Shown one piece after another: positions 25,356 through 34,875 of a DNA stretch of 64,000 nucleotides; position 1 is the first letter of the stretch; every line of letters starts with the position of its first letter. A program made the position numbers and the translations under genes. The DNA is from Agromyces cavernae (GTDB lineage Bacteria > Actinomycetota > Actinomycetes > Actinomycetales > Microbacteriaceae), in the NCBI RefSeq assembly GCF_021044935.1, contig NZ_JAJNMP010000001.1, positions 620,001 to 684,000 of the forward strand. The letters run 5' to 3'. The notes beneath the pieces were generated by a model, which searched no databases, was not told the DNA's origin, and saw nothing but the letters and a program-made list of their open reading frames with translations.

Positions 25356-26998
25356 CCGCCTTCGACCACGACGTCGTCATCGTCGGCTCGGGCTTCGGCG
25401 GCTCGGTCGCGGCCCTCCGGCTCGCGTCCAAGGGCTACGGCGTGCACGTGTACGAGGCGGGGCGGCGCTTCGCCGACGAGGACTTCGCGAAGACCTCGTG
25501 GAACCTCCGGCGGTACCTCTGGGCGCCCGCGATCGGATGCTACGGCGTGCAGCGCATCCACAAGCTGCCGCACGTCATGATCCTCGCCGGGGCGGGCGTC
25601 GGCGGCGGATCGCTGAACTACGCGAACACCCTCTACGAACCGGGACCTGCCTTCTTCGCCGACCCGCAGTGGGGCGCGCTCGCCGACTGGCAGCACGAGC
25701 TCGCGCCGCACTACGCGACCGCGAAGCGCATGCTCGGCGTCGTGCCGCAGTACCCCCACGACGGGCCGGTCGAACGCATCATGGCCGGTGCCGCGAACGA
25801 CCTCGGCGTCGGCGAGACCTTCCGCCGCGCCCCCGTCGGGGTGTACTTCGGCGCTCCCGGCGAGACGGTGCCCGACCCGTTCTTCGGCGGCGAGGGCCCC
25901 GACCGCACCGGGTGCACGTTCTGCGGCAACTGCATGGTCGGCTGCCGCGTCGGCGCGAAGAACACGCTCGCGAAGAACTACCTGCCGCTCGCGGAACAGC
26001 TCGGCGCGACGATCGAGCCGCTGCGCACCGTCACCGAGGTGCGTGCGCTCGACGGCGGCGGGTACGCCGTGACGACCGTGCGCAGCGGGGCGACGGTGCG
26101 CCGCGACCGTCGTACCGTCACCGCCGAGCAGGTTGTGTTCGCCGCCGGCACCTGGGGTACCCAGCAGCTGCTGCACCGCATGAAGGACTCGGGCGGGCTG
26201 CCCGGTCTCTCCGACGCGCTCGGCCGGCTCACCCGCACGAACTCCGAGGCCCTCGACGGCGCCGTCGCGGTGTCGGTGCCCGAGGGGCTCGGCCTCGCGC
26301 GCGGCGTCGCGATCACGACCTCGTTCCACGTCGACGAGCGCACGCACGTCGAGAACGTGCGCTACGGGCCGGGGTCGAACCTCATGGGCGCCCTCGCGAC
26401 CGGCCTCGTGCCCGGGGGCCGCCCGCTGCTCGTGCGGCTCGGCGCCCTCGTCGGCGGTGCGGTGCGGCATCCGATCACGACCCTGCGACTGAGCTCGCTC
26501 CGGCGATGGAGCGAACGCGGCATCATCGCCCTCGTCATGCAGACCGCCGACAACTCGCTCACGCTCTCGCTGAAGCACAGGCTCGGGCGCCGTGTGCTCA
26601 CGAGCGCCCAGGGGGAGGGCGAGCCGAACCCGAGCCACCTGCCCGGCGCGCACCTCGCGGCGCAGGCGATCGCGGCGCGCATGCAGTCGGCCGGCGGAGT
26701 GCCCGCCGAGGCGCGCGGTTCGTGGCCCGAGGTCTTCGGCATCCCGTTGACGGCGCACTTCCTCGGCGGGGCGGTCGTCTCGGGCTCGCCCGAGCACGGG
26801 GTCGTCGACCCGTATCACCGCGTCTGGGGCCACCCCGGGCTGCACGTCGTCGACGGGGCAGCGATGCCCGCGAACCCCGGCGTCAACCCCTCACTCACGA
26901 TCACGGCGATGGCCGAGCGGGCGCTGTCGTACTGGCCGCGGCGCAGCGCGGCCGACGCCCGGCCGACGCAGGAGGAGCTGCTCGCGAGACGCGGCTGA
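25352..26998 (+). CDS. GMC-family oxidoreductase, cholesterol oxidase-like
   Basis: 548 residues. VVIVGSGFGGSVAALRLASKGYGV at the N-terminus is the FAD-binding motif; GAGVGGGSLNYANTL near 77 is the second GMC signature; a four-cysteine patch CTFCGNCMVGC lies near 190. The C-terminus has LTAHFLGGAVVSG and NPGVNPSLTITAMAERA, with the catalytic His region as in cholesterol oxidase and its relatives. The substrate is a hydroxylated lipid by family, not shown here. Last gene of the operon, coupled to the kinase by ATGA. Confidence 0.85.
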   Translation: MTAFDHDVVIVGSGFGGSVAALRLASKGYGVHVYEAGRRFADEDFAKTSWNLRRYLWAPAIGCYGVQRIHKLPHVMILAGAGVGGGSLNYANTLYEPGPAFFADPQWGALADWQHELAPHYATAKRMLGVVPQYPHDGPVERIMAGAANDLGVGETFRRAPVGVYFGAPGETVPDPFFGGEGPDRTGCTFCGNCMVGCRVGAKNTLAKNYLPLAEQLGATIEPLRTVTEVRALDGGGYAVTTVRSGATVRRDRRTVTAEQVVFAAGTWGTQQLLHRMKDSGGLPGLSDALGRLTRTNSEALDGAVAVSVPEGLGLARGVAITTSFHVDERTHVENVRYGPGSNLMGALATGLVPGGRPLLVRLGALVGGAVRHPITTLRLSSLRRWSERGIIALVMQTADNSLTLSLKHRLGRRVLTSAQGEGEPNPSHLPGAHLAAQAIAARMQSAGGVPAEARGSWPEVFGIPLTAHFLGGAVVSGSPEHGVVDPYHRVWGHPGLHVVDGAAMPANPGVNPSLTITAMAERALSYWPRRSAADARPTQEELLARRG

Positions 26999-27059
26999 AG
27001 CCGGTACCCGACAGGTGCGGACGGGCGGCCGAGGCGTGACGGACAGGGCCCGTGCGTGT

Positions 27060-27758
<699 letters not shown>

Positions 27759-27775
27759 GTGGTCGGCCCGCCCGC

Positions 27776-28108
27776 TCAGTGGGTCTCGCCCGCGGGGGCT
27801 CCGAAGCCCTCATCGGTGACGGATGCCGCTTCGACGGCCTCTTCGGCGAGCTCGATGTTGGTCACCTCGTAGTGGATGCCCACGACGTCTTCGATGACCT
27901 GGTTCGAGAGGATCTCCTCGGCGATCTGCTTCACGCTCGCGCGGAGCGCGTCGTCGACGGGCCCGTCGACCGTGAGCTCGAACCGCTTGCCGACCCGCAC
28001 GCCCGTGTATCCGGAGTGCCCGGTGCGGGCGAGGGCGCCGGCGACGGCCTTGCCCTGGGGATCGAGCAGTTCGGCCTTGGGCATCACTTCGACGACGATG
28101 GTGGGCAC
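27776..28108 (-). CDS. purS: FGAM synthase subunit PurS
   Basis: Small subunit that joins PurQ to Pur[23 protein letters not shown] at the start and [14 protein letters not shown] near 38 are family hallmarks. At 110 residues it has a short C-terminal extension. GTG start with GGAG upstream; a TAGAAT -10 box on the minus strand lies at 28145-28150. Confidence 0.95.
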   Translation of the reverse strand: MPTIVVEVMPKAELLDPQGKAVAGALARTGHSGYTGVRVGKRFELTVDGPVDDALRASVKQIAEEILSNQVIEDVVGIHYEVTNIELAEEAVEAASVTDEGFGAPAGETH

Positions 28109-28144
28109 CGCGGTTCTCCGTCCGGTGAGGGGGTGGATACCTCG

Positions 28145-28150
28145 ATTCTA
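28145..28150 (-). promoter_or_regulatory. Predicted -10 box of purSQ
   Basis: TAGAAT on the minus strand, giving a 5' UTR of about 30 bases before purS. No clear purine-repressor operator was seen. Confidence 0.45.
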
Positions 28151-28196
28151 TCGGGCGCGAGGCGGCGTCATGCTCGTCTCGAACGTGCCCGGGCGC

Positions 28197-28559
28197 TCAG
28201 CGCCGGAAGATCGCCCGAACGACGACCGTCACCGCGACGATCGCCGCGATGGCGACGAGGACGACGAGCGCCGGGTTCTCTCGGTACTTCGCCCGCACGT
28301 ACGCGATGCCTTCGTCTGCGGCGTCCTTGGCGTCGGAGTACATCTCGTGCGCCTGCTCCGAGATCGCCTCGGCGGCGTCGGTGGCCGCTGAACGCACGTC
28401 GTCGACCAGGTCGCCGACCACCGCGGTGGCTCGTTCCGCAGCGTCCTCGGCGTCGTCGGTGAGGTCGTCGACGGCGTCGGCAGTCGCGGACGTGGCACGA
28501 GCAGCAGCCTCACGCGCCGCCTGCGTCGCCTCAGCGATATCGCGGTTCGACTTCGTCAT
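28197..28559 (-). CDS. Helical membrane-anchored protein, YtxH/DUF883-like, 120 aa
   Basis: Residues 1-90 are a continuous Ala/Asp/Glu-rich amphipathic helix with heptad-like AADAV spacing, followed by one C-terminal transmembrane segment (LVVLVAIAAIVAVTVVV) and RAIFRR. The layout resembles ribosome-associated ElaB/DUF883 or YtxH stress proteins. Function unknown. Confidence 0.7.
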   Translation of the reverse strand: MTKSNRDIAEATQAAREAAARATSATADAVDDLTDDAEDAAERATAVVGDLVDDVRSAATDAAEAISEQAHEMYSDAKDAADEGIAYVRAKYRENPALVVLVAIAAIVAVTVVVRAIFRR

Positions 28560-28682
28560 GATTCCCGCCCTTCGTCGTTGAGATGCGGCCATGGTACGCG
28601 CGTCGCCCGAGCGTGGCGCGAGTGCGCGGGCGGGGTTGACAAACGTTCGGAGCACCGAGCGGGATTCGAGGCGGGCGAGGCC

Positions 28683-28711
28683 TTGTCGATGTCGGTGGCC
28701 TCGTCTACGGT
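28683..28711 (+). promoter_or_regulatory. Leaderless promoter of the DrrAB-type exporter
   Basis: TTGTCG (28683-28688) and TACGGT (28706-28711) are separated by 17 bases. The ATG at 28719 lies 7 bases further, so translation starts at the 5' end of the mRNA. This argues against the upstream ATG 28689. Confidence 0.65.
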
Positions 28712-28718
28712 CGAGCAC

Positions 28719-29723
28719 ATGGCCTTCATCGAGGCCCGGGGGCTCGTCAAGCGCTACCACGTCCGCAACGCGCCACCGGTAGAAGCGCTCGCCGGCGTCG
28801 ACCTGTCGGTCGAGCAGGGCACGGTGCGCGCGCTCCTCGGCCCCAACGGCGCGGGCAAGACCACCGCCGTCAAGGTGTTCACCACTCTGCTCGTGCCAGA
28901 CGAGGGCACCGCGACCATCGGCGGTATCGACGTGCTGAAGCGCGGCGACGAGGTGCGCCCCATCATCGGGGTGTCGGGCCAGTACGCCGCCGTCGACGAA
29001 GACCTCACCGGGCTCGAGAACCTCGACATGGTGGGCCGCCTCTACCACTACCCGGCCCGTGAGTCCCGACGGCGGGCGCACGAGCTCATCGACGCGTTCG
29101 AGCTCAGCGAGGCGCAGAACCGACCGGTGAAAGGCTTCTCCGGCGGCATGCGCCGCCGCATCGACCTCGCAGGCGCGATCTTCTCCAAGCCCCAGGTGCT
29201 CTTCCTCGACGAGCCGACGACGGGTCTCGATCCGCGCAGCCGCATGGGGATGTGGGAGATCATCCAGGGGCTCGTCAGCGAGGGCACGACGGTGTTCCTC
29301 ACGACCCAATACCTCGAGGAGGCCGACCGGCTCGCCGACGCGATCTCCGTGATCGACGGGGGGCGCGTCATCGCCGAGGGCACGGCCGATGAGCTGAAGG
29401 CACAGGTCGGCGGCCAGCAGATCGAGCTCACCGTCGTCGACCCGGGCGACGCCGAACTCGTGCTCGCGGTGCTCGCTCGGCACGGAGCATCCGAACCTCG
29501 CACCTCCGACGACGGTCGCACATTCACCGTCGGCGTCACCGAAGGCCCCCGCGCGCTCGAGTCCACGCTCACCGAACTCAACGCGGTCGGGGTGCGCATG
29601 CATGATGCGGGCATGCGGCGCCCCACGCTCGACGACGTGTTCCTGAAGCTCACCGGCCACATGGCCGAGACCGACACCGCCGCCGACGAGCCGGCGCACG
29701 AGCGGGCGGGGGCGGGCTCATGA
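28719..29723 (+). CDS. ABC exporter ATP-binding protein, DrrA family
   Basis: 334 residues. Walker A is GPNGAGKT, the ABC signature FSGGMRRR, and Walker B VLFLDEPTTGLDP. The C-terminal 90 residues are the DrrA-type extension. Paired with the overlapping permease it forms a daunorubicin-resistance-type exporter of drugs or lipids. Substrate unknown. Confidence 0.9.
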   Translation: MAFIEARGLVKRYHVRNAPPVEALAGVDLSVEQGTVRALLGPNGAGKTTAVKVFTTLLVPDEGTATIGGIDVLKRGDEVRPIIGVSGQYAAVDEDLTGLENLDMVGRLYHYPARESRRRAHELIDAFELSEAQNRPVKGFSGGMRRRIDLAGAIFSKPQVLFLDEPTTGLDPRSRMGMWEIIQGLVSEGTTVFLTTQYLEEADRLADAISVIDGGRVIAEGTADELKAQVGGQQIELTVVDPGDAELVLAVLARHGASEPRTSDDGRTFTVGVTEGPRALESTLTELNAVGVRMHDAGMRRPTLDDVFLKLTGHMAETDTAADEPAHERAGAGS

Positions 29724-30568
29724 CGACGATCGCCAAGCCAGGGGCATCCGCTGTCCGCCGCCCGAGCGGGCTCAGCACTTGGTACACCGACGGATGGGCG
29801 ACGACGAAGCGCAACCTCATCAAGATCAAGCGCGTGCCCGACGTGCTCGTGTTCACGACCCTGCAGCCGATCATGTTCGTGCTGCTGTTCACGTATGTGT
29901 ACGAGGGCGTGATCGACATTCCGGGCATCAGCTATACCGAGTTCATCATGGCCGGCATCTTCGCGCAGACCATCGTGTTCGGTTCGACGTGGTCGGGCTC
30001 GGCGATGGCGCAAGACCTGAAGAACGGCATCATCGACCGCTTCCGCACCCTGCCGATCAGCCACTCGGCAGTGCTCATCGGTCGCACCAACGGCGACCTC
30101 GTGATCAATTCCCTTTCGATGGTGGTGATGATCGCCGCCGGTCTGATCGTCGGCTGGCGCATCACGACGAGCGTCTGGGAGGGCCTCGCCGGCGTCGCGC
30201 TCCTGCTGCTCTTCGGCTACGCGTTCTCGTGGGTGATGGCGTTCCTCGGCATGAGCGTTCGAAGTCCCGAGGTCATCAACAATGCCGCATTCATCATCCT
30301 CTTCCCGCTCACCTTCCTGTCGAACGCGTTCGTGCCGTCCGAGACCCTGCCGGGTCCGCTCCAGACGTTCGCCGAATACAACCCGGTGTCGGCGCTCGTG
30401 CTCGCGGCGCGCGAACTGTTCGGCAACGTGCCGCCCGGCTATCCCGAACCCGACGTGTGGACGCTGCAGAACCCGATCGCCACCTCGCTCATCGGGATCG
30501 CCCTCATGCTGCTCGTCTTCGTGCCGCTGTCGATCCGCAAGTTCGGCCGGGTGTCGACCAGGTCGTGA
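29720..30568 (+). CDS. ABC exporter permease, DrrB/ABC-2 type
   Basis: 282 residues with six hydrophobic segments. The ABC-2 permease core includes FGSTWSGSAMAQDLKNGIIDRFRTLPIS near residue 90 and NPVSALVLAARELFGN near 222. Start overlaps the ATPase stop (ATGA). It completes the two-component exporter. Confidence 0.9.
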   Translation: MTTIAKPGASAVRRPSGLSTWYTDGWATTKRNLIKIKRVPDVLVFTTLQPIMFVLLFTYVYEGVIDIPGISYTEFIMAGIFAQTIVFGSTWSGSAMAQDLKNGIIDRFRTLPISHSAVLIGRTNGDLVINSLSMVVMIAAGLIVGWRITTSVWEGLAGVALLLLFGYAFSWVMAFLGMSVRSPEVINNAAFIILFPLTFLSNAFVPSETLPGPLQTFAEYNPVSALVLAARELFGNVPPGYPEPDVWTLQNPIATSLIGIALMLLVFVPLSIRKFGRVSTRS

Positions 30569-30600
30569 GGCGCCGGATTCCGGGCAACCGAAGCCCTCCG

Positions 30601-31860
30601 CTACGCGAGCCCGGCGCGCTCCAGCAGCACCGACTTCAGCACGTCGCGCGTGGCCGCGAGCCCGCGGTGCACCTCTTCGAAGCTCGTCGACAATGGCGAG
30701 AGGCCGATGCGAAGCCCGCCGGGGTCACGGTAGTCGGGGATGACGTCGCGTTGCCAGAGCCGCGCGGTCACCTCGCGCATCGCGGGATGGTGCAGGGTGA
30801 CGTGCCCGCCGCGCTCCTCGGAGTCGGCGGGGGAGGCGAGGGTGACGCCGAGGGGGCCGAGCCAGTCGTCGGCGAGGGCGATCGCGAACGACGTCAGCGC
30901 GACCGACTTGGCGCGCAGCGCCGGCATGCCGGCCTCCTCGATCATCGCGAGGGTCTCTTCCATCGGCAGCATGGCGACGATCGGCGACGTGCCCGAGAGG
31001 AACCGGCGAATACTCGGCTCGGGTTCGTAGTCGGGCCCCATCGCGAACATGTCGCGCGTGCCGAACCAGCCCTGGATCGGCTGCGTGATCACCGCCTGCA
31101 GGTCGTCGCGCACGTAGGCGAACGCGGGCGAACCCGGCCCGCCGTTCAGGTACTTGTAGGTGCATCCGACGGCGAGGTCGAAGCCCCAGGCATCCGCTCG
31201 AATCGGAACCGATCCCGCCGAATGGCAGAGGTCCCACATGATAAGTGCGCCGGCATCGTGCGCGATGCGCGTGAGCTCGGGCGCGTCGGCGAGGTACGCC
31301 GATCGGTAGGCGACGTGCGAGATGACCACGAGGGCGGTCTCGGGGCCGACGGCCTCGGCGAGTTGTTCGGGCGTCACGCCCGTCGACGTGTCGACGTCGA
31401 TCCAGCGCAGCTTCAGGCCGCGCTCGTTCGCGATGCCGTCGAGCACGTACCGATCGGTGGGGAAGTTGTCGGTGTCGACGACGATCTCGCGTCGGCGCGG
31501 GTCGCGCGCGATCTGCGCGTCGACGGCGGCCCGGGCGAGCTTGTAGAGCAGCACGGTGGTGGAGTCGCCGATGACCGTCTGGCCGGCCTTGGCCTCGATG
31601 ACCGAGCGCCCGATGCGATCGCCGATCTCGACGGGCAGTTGCAGCCAGGCCTCGTCCCACCCGCGGATGAGCCGCTCGCCCCACCCGTCGCGCATGAATT
31701 CCCCCATGCGCTCGATCGCAGACACCGGCGGTCGCCCGAGCGAGTTGCCGTCGAAGTAGACGAGGTCGGTCTCGGCGCCCGCGAAGCGCTTGCGGTAGTG
31801 CGCGAGGCCGTCGGCGCGGTCCATGCGGCGGGCGAATGCGAGATGCGGGTCGAGGCTCAC
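30601..31860 (-). CDS. kynU: Kynureninase
   Basis: PLP enzyme cleaving L-kynurenine to anthranilate and alanine. The PLP lysine is in GCTYKYLNGGPGSPAF near residue 230, and YFDGNSLGRPP near 34 is the family opening. GTG 31860 follows GGAG and overlaps the upstream stop as GTGA. Length 419 is typical. No 3-hydroxyanthranilate genes are nearby, so the product is probably anthranilate for recycling or export. Confidence 0.92.
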   Translation of the reverse strand: MSLDPHLAFARRMDRADGLAHYRKRFAGAETDLVYFDGNSLGRPPVSAIERMGEFMRDGWGERLIRGWDEAWLQLPVEIGDRIGRSVIEAKAGQTVIGDSTTVLLYKLARAAVDAQIARDPRRREIVVDTDNFPTDRYVLDGIANERGLKLRWIDVDTSTGVTPEQLAEAVGPETALVVISHVAYRSAYLADAPELTRIAHDAGALIMWDLCHSAGSVPIRADAWGFDLAVGCTYKYLNGGPGSPAFAYVRDDLQAVITQPIQGWFGTRDMFAMGPDYEPEPSIRRFLSGTSPIVAMLPMEETLAMIEEAGMPALRAKSVALTSFAIALADDWLGPLGVTLASPADSEERGGHVTLHHPAMREVTARLWQRDVIPDYRDPGGLRIGLSPLSTSFEEVHRGLAATRDVLKSVLLERAGLA

Positions 31861-32846
31861 AGGGTCTCCAGGTCTTCCGCGGGGACGACGCACGCCGTCG
31901 CCAGCCAGTCGGGAAGTTCGTCGAGGGCGGCCGGCGGCGGGCCGGGTACGAAGGTCGCGATGCCTTCGGCGCGCGATCGGCGCGGCCAGGGATCGGTGAT
32001 GGTCGAGATGAGGTCGGATGCCCCGAGCCCCGCCTCGATGAGCAGTGCGAGCTCGGCGGGGTTGACGCCGAGCGGCTGTTCGCCGTTGCCGAGATCTGTG
32101 CCGTAGAGCACGTGCCCGCCCGCGGCGCGGAACCGGGTGAGGTTGTCGAGTGCCCGTTCGCTCTCGGGCGTCGTCGACCCGTATCCCGCCACGAACAGCG
32201 TCGAGATCCACCGCTGCCCGGCGGCCACCGCGCGCGCGATGAGCGCGTCGTCGATGCGCTCGGTGAACGGGGTGTGGGCGAGCGCGTCGACGCCGGCGTC
32301 GACCGCGAGGGCCGTCATGCCGTCGCCCTCGACATGCGCGACGACCGGCAGGTCGAGTTCGCGCGCGGCGGCGACGACTGCCGCGAGCGTGGCGCGGTCG
32401 AACACCGGCCCGGCGGCGGAGTTGAGGGCGACCTTGATGACGGATGCCCCGAACGCCTGCTGCTCGCGCACCGCGGTCTCGGCGGCTCCGGGCAGGGCGG
32501 CGCGGCTGTCGCCGGGCTCTGCGTCGAGTTCGCGCACGCTGCCGGGCGCCGCCCACGGGCGCCCCACCGGATAGCCGCCGCGTGCCGTGAGGAAGTTGCC
32601 GGCGTAGTCGACGCGGGGGAACCCGTCGCGGCGTCGGCCCGCCGACACGAGGTCGAGGGGTGACCCGAGGTCGACGGCTCCGGCCAGGTTGCCGTCGGCG
32701 AGGGCGTCGATGCCGACGATCATGAGGTGCACGTGGTGGTCGATGAGGGGCGGCAGCATCGTGCCGGTCTCGCCGGGGTGGTCGCCGTTCAGCGACCGGC
32801 GCACGGGAGTGGCGAGCGGTCCGAGGGAGATGGCCGGCCGGGTCAT
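31857..32846 (-). CDS. Amidohydrolase-superfamily protein in kynurenine operon
   Basis: 329 residues. IDHHVHLM near residue 35 is the metal-binding HxH; VVAHVEGDGMTALAVDAGVDALAHTPF carries further histidines, and GTDLG the final Asp. It lies between tryptophan dioxygenase and kynureninase, where an N-formylkynurenine formamidase is required, and no KynB-like gene is in the operon. I infer it may do that step by hydrolysing the formamide. An imidazolonepropionase-like role is the alternative. Confidence 0.7.
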   Translation of the reverse strand: MTRPAISLGPLATPVRRSLNGDHPGETGTMLPPLIDHHVHLMIVGIDALADGNLAGAVDLGSPLDLVSAGRRRDGFPRVDYAGNFLTARGGYPVGRPWAAPGSVRELDAEPGDSRAALPGAAETAVREQQAFGASVIKVALNSAAGPVFDRATLAAVVAAARELDLPVVAHVEGDGMTALAVDAGVDALAHTPFTERIDDALIARAVAAGQRWISTLFVAGYGSTTPESERALDNLTRFRAAGGHVLYGTDLGNGEQPLGVNPAELALLIEAGLGASDLISTITDPWPRRSRAEGIATFVPGPPPAALDELPDWLATACVVPAEDLETL

Positions 32847-32850
32847 CCGA

Positions 32851-33729
32851 TCACCCCGGGATCTCGGTGCGCACGGCGTACAGCTCGGGGAAGAACGTGA
32901 GCTCGAGTGCGCGCTTGAGGAACGGGGCGCCGCTCGACCCGCCCGTGCCGGGCTTCGAGCCGATGATGCGCTCGACGGTCTTCAGGTGCCGGAAGCGCCA
33001 GAGCTGGAAGTTGTCCTCGAGGTCGACGAGCTCTTCGCACGTCTCGTAGGCCGCCCAGTGCGCGTCGGTGTCGGAGTAGATCGCCGCGAACACGGGAACG
33101 AGCTCGGGCTGGAAGGTCCACGCCTTCGTGACATCGCGGTCGAGCACGGCCTGCGGGATCGGATAACCGGTCCGCGCGAGCAGCCGCAGGAACTCGTCGT
33201 AGAGGCTCGGCGTCTCGAGTTCGCGCGTGAGCAGGGCGTGCGCGTCGGGATCGGACTCGAACACCGACAGCATGCGCGCGTGCTTGTTGCCGAGCACGAA
33301 CTCGACCGCCCGGTACTGGTAGGACTGGAACCCGCTCGCATTGCCGAGCACCCCGCGGAACTGGGCGTACTCGGACGGGGTCAGCGTCGCGAGCACCGAC
33401 CACTGCTCGGTGAGCGTCTTCTGGATGTGCTTGACCCGTGCGATGCACTTCAACGCCCGGGCGAGCTGGTCGTCGCGCAGCAGGTCGCGGGCGGTCTCGA
33501 GTTCGTGCAGCACGAGCTTCAGCCACAACTCGGTGGTCTGGTGCTGAACGATGAAGAGCAGTTCGTCGTGGTGCTCGGGCCGCGAGATGGGGCGCTGCGC
33601 GCTGAGCAGCGTCGGCAGGTCGAGGTACCCGCCGTAGCTCATGCGATCGCTGAAGTCGGTGACGACCGACGCCTCGATCGTGCGCGTGTTCGCCTGGATG
33701 CCGTCGCCCACGTCCTCGTGTCCTGTCAC
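32851..33729 (-). CDS. kynA: Tryptophan 2,3-dioxygenase
   Basis: Haem dioxygenase opening the indole ring of L-tryptophan to N-formylkynurenine. FIVQHQTTELWLKLVLHE near 57 has the substrate-side His, YQYRAVEFVLGNK near 135 the substrate Arg and Glu, and RFRHLKTVERIIGSKPGTGGSSG near 250 the haem His and the GTGGSSG loop. GTG 33729 is chosen because a TAGGCT box ends 8 bases before it; the longer frame to ATG 33822 adds 31 residues and crosses the divergent operator. Confidence 0.93.
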   Translation of the reverse strand: MTGHEDVGDGIQANTRTIEASVVTDFSDRMSYGGYLDLPTLLSAQRPISRPEHHDELLFIVQHQTTELWLKLVLHELETARDLLRDDQLARALKCIARVKHIQKTLTEQWSVLATLTPSEYAQFRGVLGNASGFQSYQYRAVEFVLGNKHARMLSVFESDPDAHALLTRELETPSLYDEFLRLLARTGYPIPQAVLDRDVTKAWTFQPELVPVFAAIYSDTDAHWAAYETCEELVDLEDNFQLWRFRHLKTVERIIGSKPGTGGSSGAPFLKRALELTFFPELYAVRTEIPG

Positions 33730-33736
33730 GGGTTCC

Positions 33737-33742
33737 AGCCTA
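33737..33742 (-). promoter_or_regulatory. Leaderless -10 box of the kyn operon
   Basis: TAGGCT on the minus strand, 7 bases before the GTG at 33729. The -35 is weak, suggesting activation or low basal use. Confidence 0.5.
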
Positions 33743-33820
33743 GTCGCGCGGGCCGTCGGGCCCTTCGGGGTCGGGCGGCGGTAGTGCGGGGCATTGGAGT
33801 CGGGGAGTTCGTGTCGGTAC

Positions 33821-33838
33821 ATCTGACGTCAGATATCC
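33821..33838 (-). promoter_or_regulatory. GntR-type operator at esterase promoter
   Basis: On the minus strand GGATATCTGACGTC, inside a perfect 14-bp palindrome ATCTGACGTCAGAT (33821-33834). It matches the sites at 35661 and 35958 (consensus GGAYRTCNGACGTC). Confidence 0.65.
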
Positions 33839-33887
33839 AACTGTGATTTGATGACCGTGACGGTGACCGAGACGAGAGGTTCAGCAC

Positions 33888-34853
33888 ATGTACGTCGATC
33901 TTCCCGAAGCCGAGCTGCGCGCGTATCGCGGAAGCGGTCGCGAGCCCGCTGACTTCGACGAGTTCTGGTCGACCACACTCGCCGAGGCTCGCAGCCACGA
34001 CCTCGCGGTGACCGTCGAGCGAGTCGAGACGCAGCTCACGACCATCGACGTGTACGACGTGTCGTTCGCGGGATTCAACGGGCAGCGCGTGCGCGCCTGG
34101 CTGCGCCTCCCGGTCGGCACCCGGGCCCCCCTTCCCACCGTCGTGCAGTTCCACGGCTACGGTCGCGGGCGCGGCGACGAGGTCGAGAACCTGCTCTGGG
34201 CATCGGCGGGGTACGCCCACCTCGAACTCGACACCCGCGGGCAGGCCTGGAGCGGCTCGCGCGGTGCCACGCCCGACGAGGTCGGCTCGGGCCCGCAGGT
34301 CCCGGGCTTCATGACACGCGGCGTCGAGAGCGCGGCGACATACTACTTCCGCCGGTTGATCACCGATGCGGTTCGATTGACGGATGCCGCGCGCGAGCTG
34401 CCGCTCGTCGACGCCGGGCGCATCGCGATCTTCGGCATCAGCCAGGGTGGGGGACTGACGCTCGCGGTCGCGGGACTGGTGCCCGACCTCGCCGGCGCGA
34501 TCGCACGCGTGCCGTTCCTGTGCGACTTCCCGCGGGCGACGGTCATCACCGACGCGAAGCCCTACAAGGAGATCGGCGAGTACCTCGCCTGGTACCGCGA
34601 GCGCACCGAGCAGGTGCTCGACACGCTCTCGTACTTCGACGGCGTGAACTTCGCGCGCCGCGCGAAGGCGCCGGTCTGGATCACGGCCGCGCTCATGGAC
34701 GCGGTCTGCCCGCCGTCGACCGTGTTCGCGGCGTACAACAACTACGCGGGGCCGAAGCAGGTCACCGTCTGGCCGTACAACGGGCACGAGGGCGGCGGAG
34801 TCGACGACGACCTGCTCACGCTGGGCGCGCTGCGCGAGGTGCTCGGCCGCTGA
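33888..34853 (+). CDS. Acetylxylan esterase / cephalosporin-C deacetylase family (CE7)
   Basis: 321-residue alpha/beta hydrolase, no signal peptide, so cytosolic. FHGYGRGRG near 88 is the CE7 oxyanion region, GISQGGG (Ser near 185) the nucleophile, MDAVCPPSTVFAAYNNY (Asp near 269) the acid, and YNGHEGG the His. The family removes acetyl groups from small sugars. It shares an operator with a sialic-acid-type operon, so I infer it may de-O-acetylate imported sialic acid; a xylo-oligosaccharide role is the default alternative. Confidence 0.88.
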   Translation: MYVDLPEAELRAYRGSGREPADFDEFWSTTLAEARSHDLAVTVERVETQLTTIDVYDVSFAGFNGQRVRAWLRLPVGTRAPLPTVVQFHGYGRGRGDEVENLLWASAGYAHLELDTRGQAWSGSRGATPDEVGSGPQVPGFMTRGVESAATYYFRRLITDAVRLTDAARELPLVDAGRIAIFGISQGGGLTLAVAGLVPDLAGAIARVPFLCDFPRATVITDAKPYKEIGEYLAWYRERTEQVLDTLSYFDGVNFARRAKAPVWITAALMDAVCPPSTVFAAYNNYAGPKQVTVWPYNGHEGGGVDDDLLTLGALREVLGR

Positions 34854-34875
34854 CGCGGGTCGGCCGCGGGGAGCG

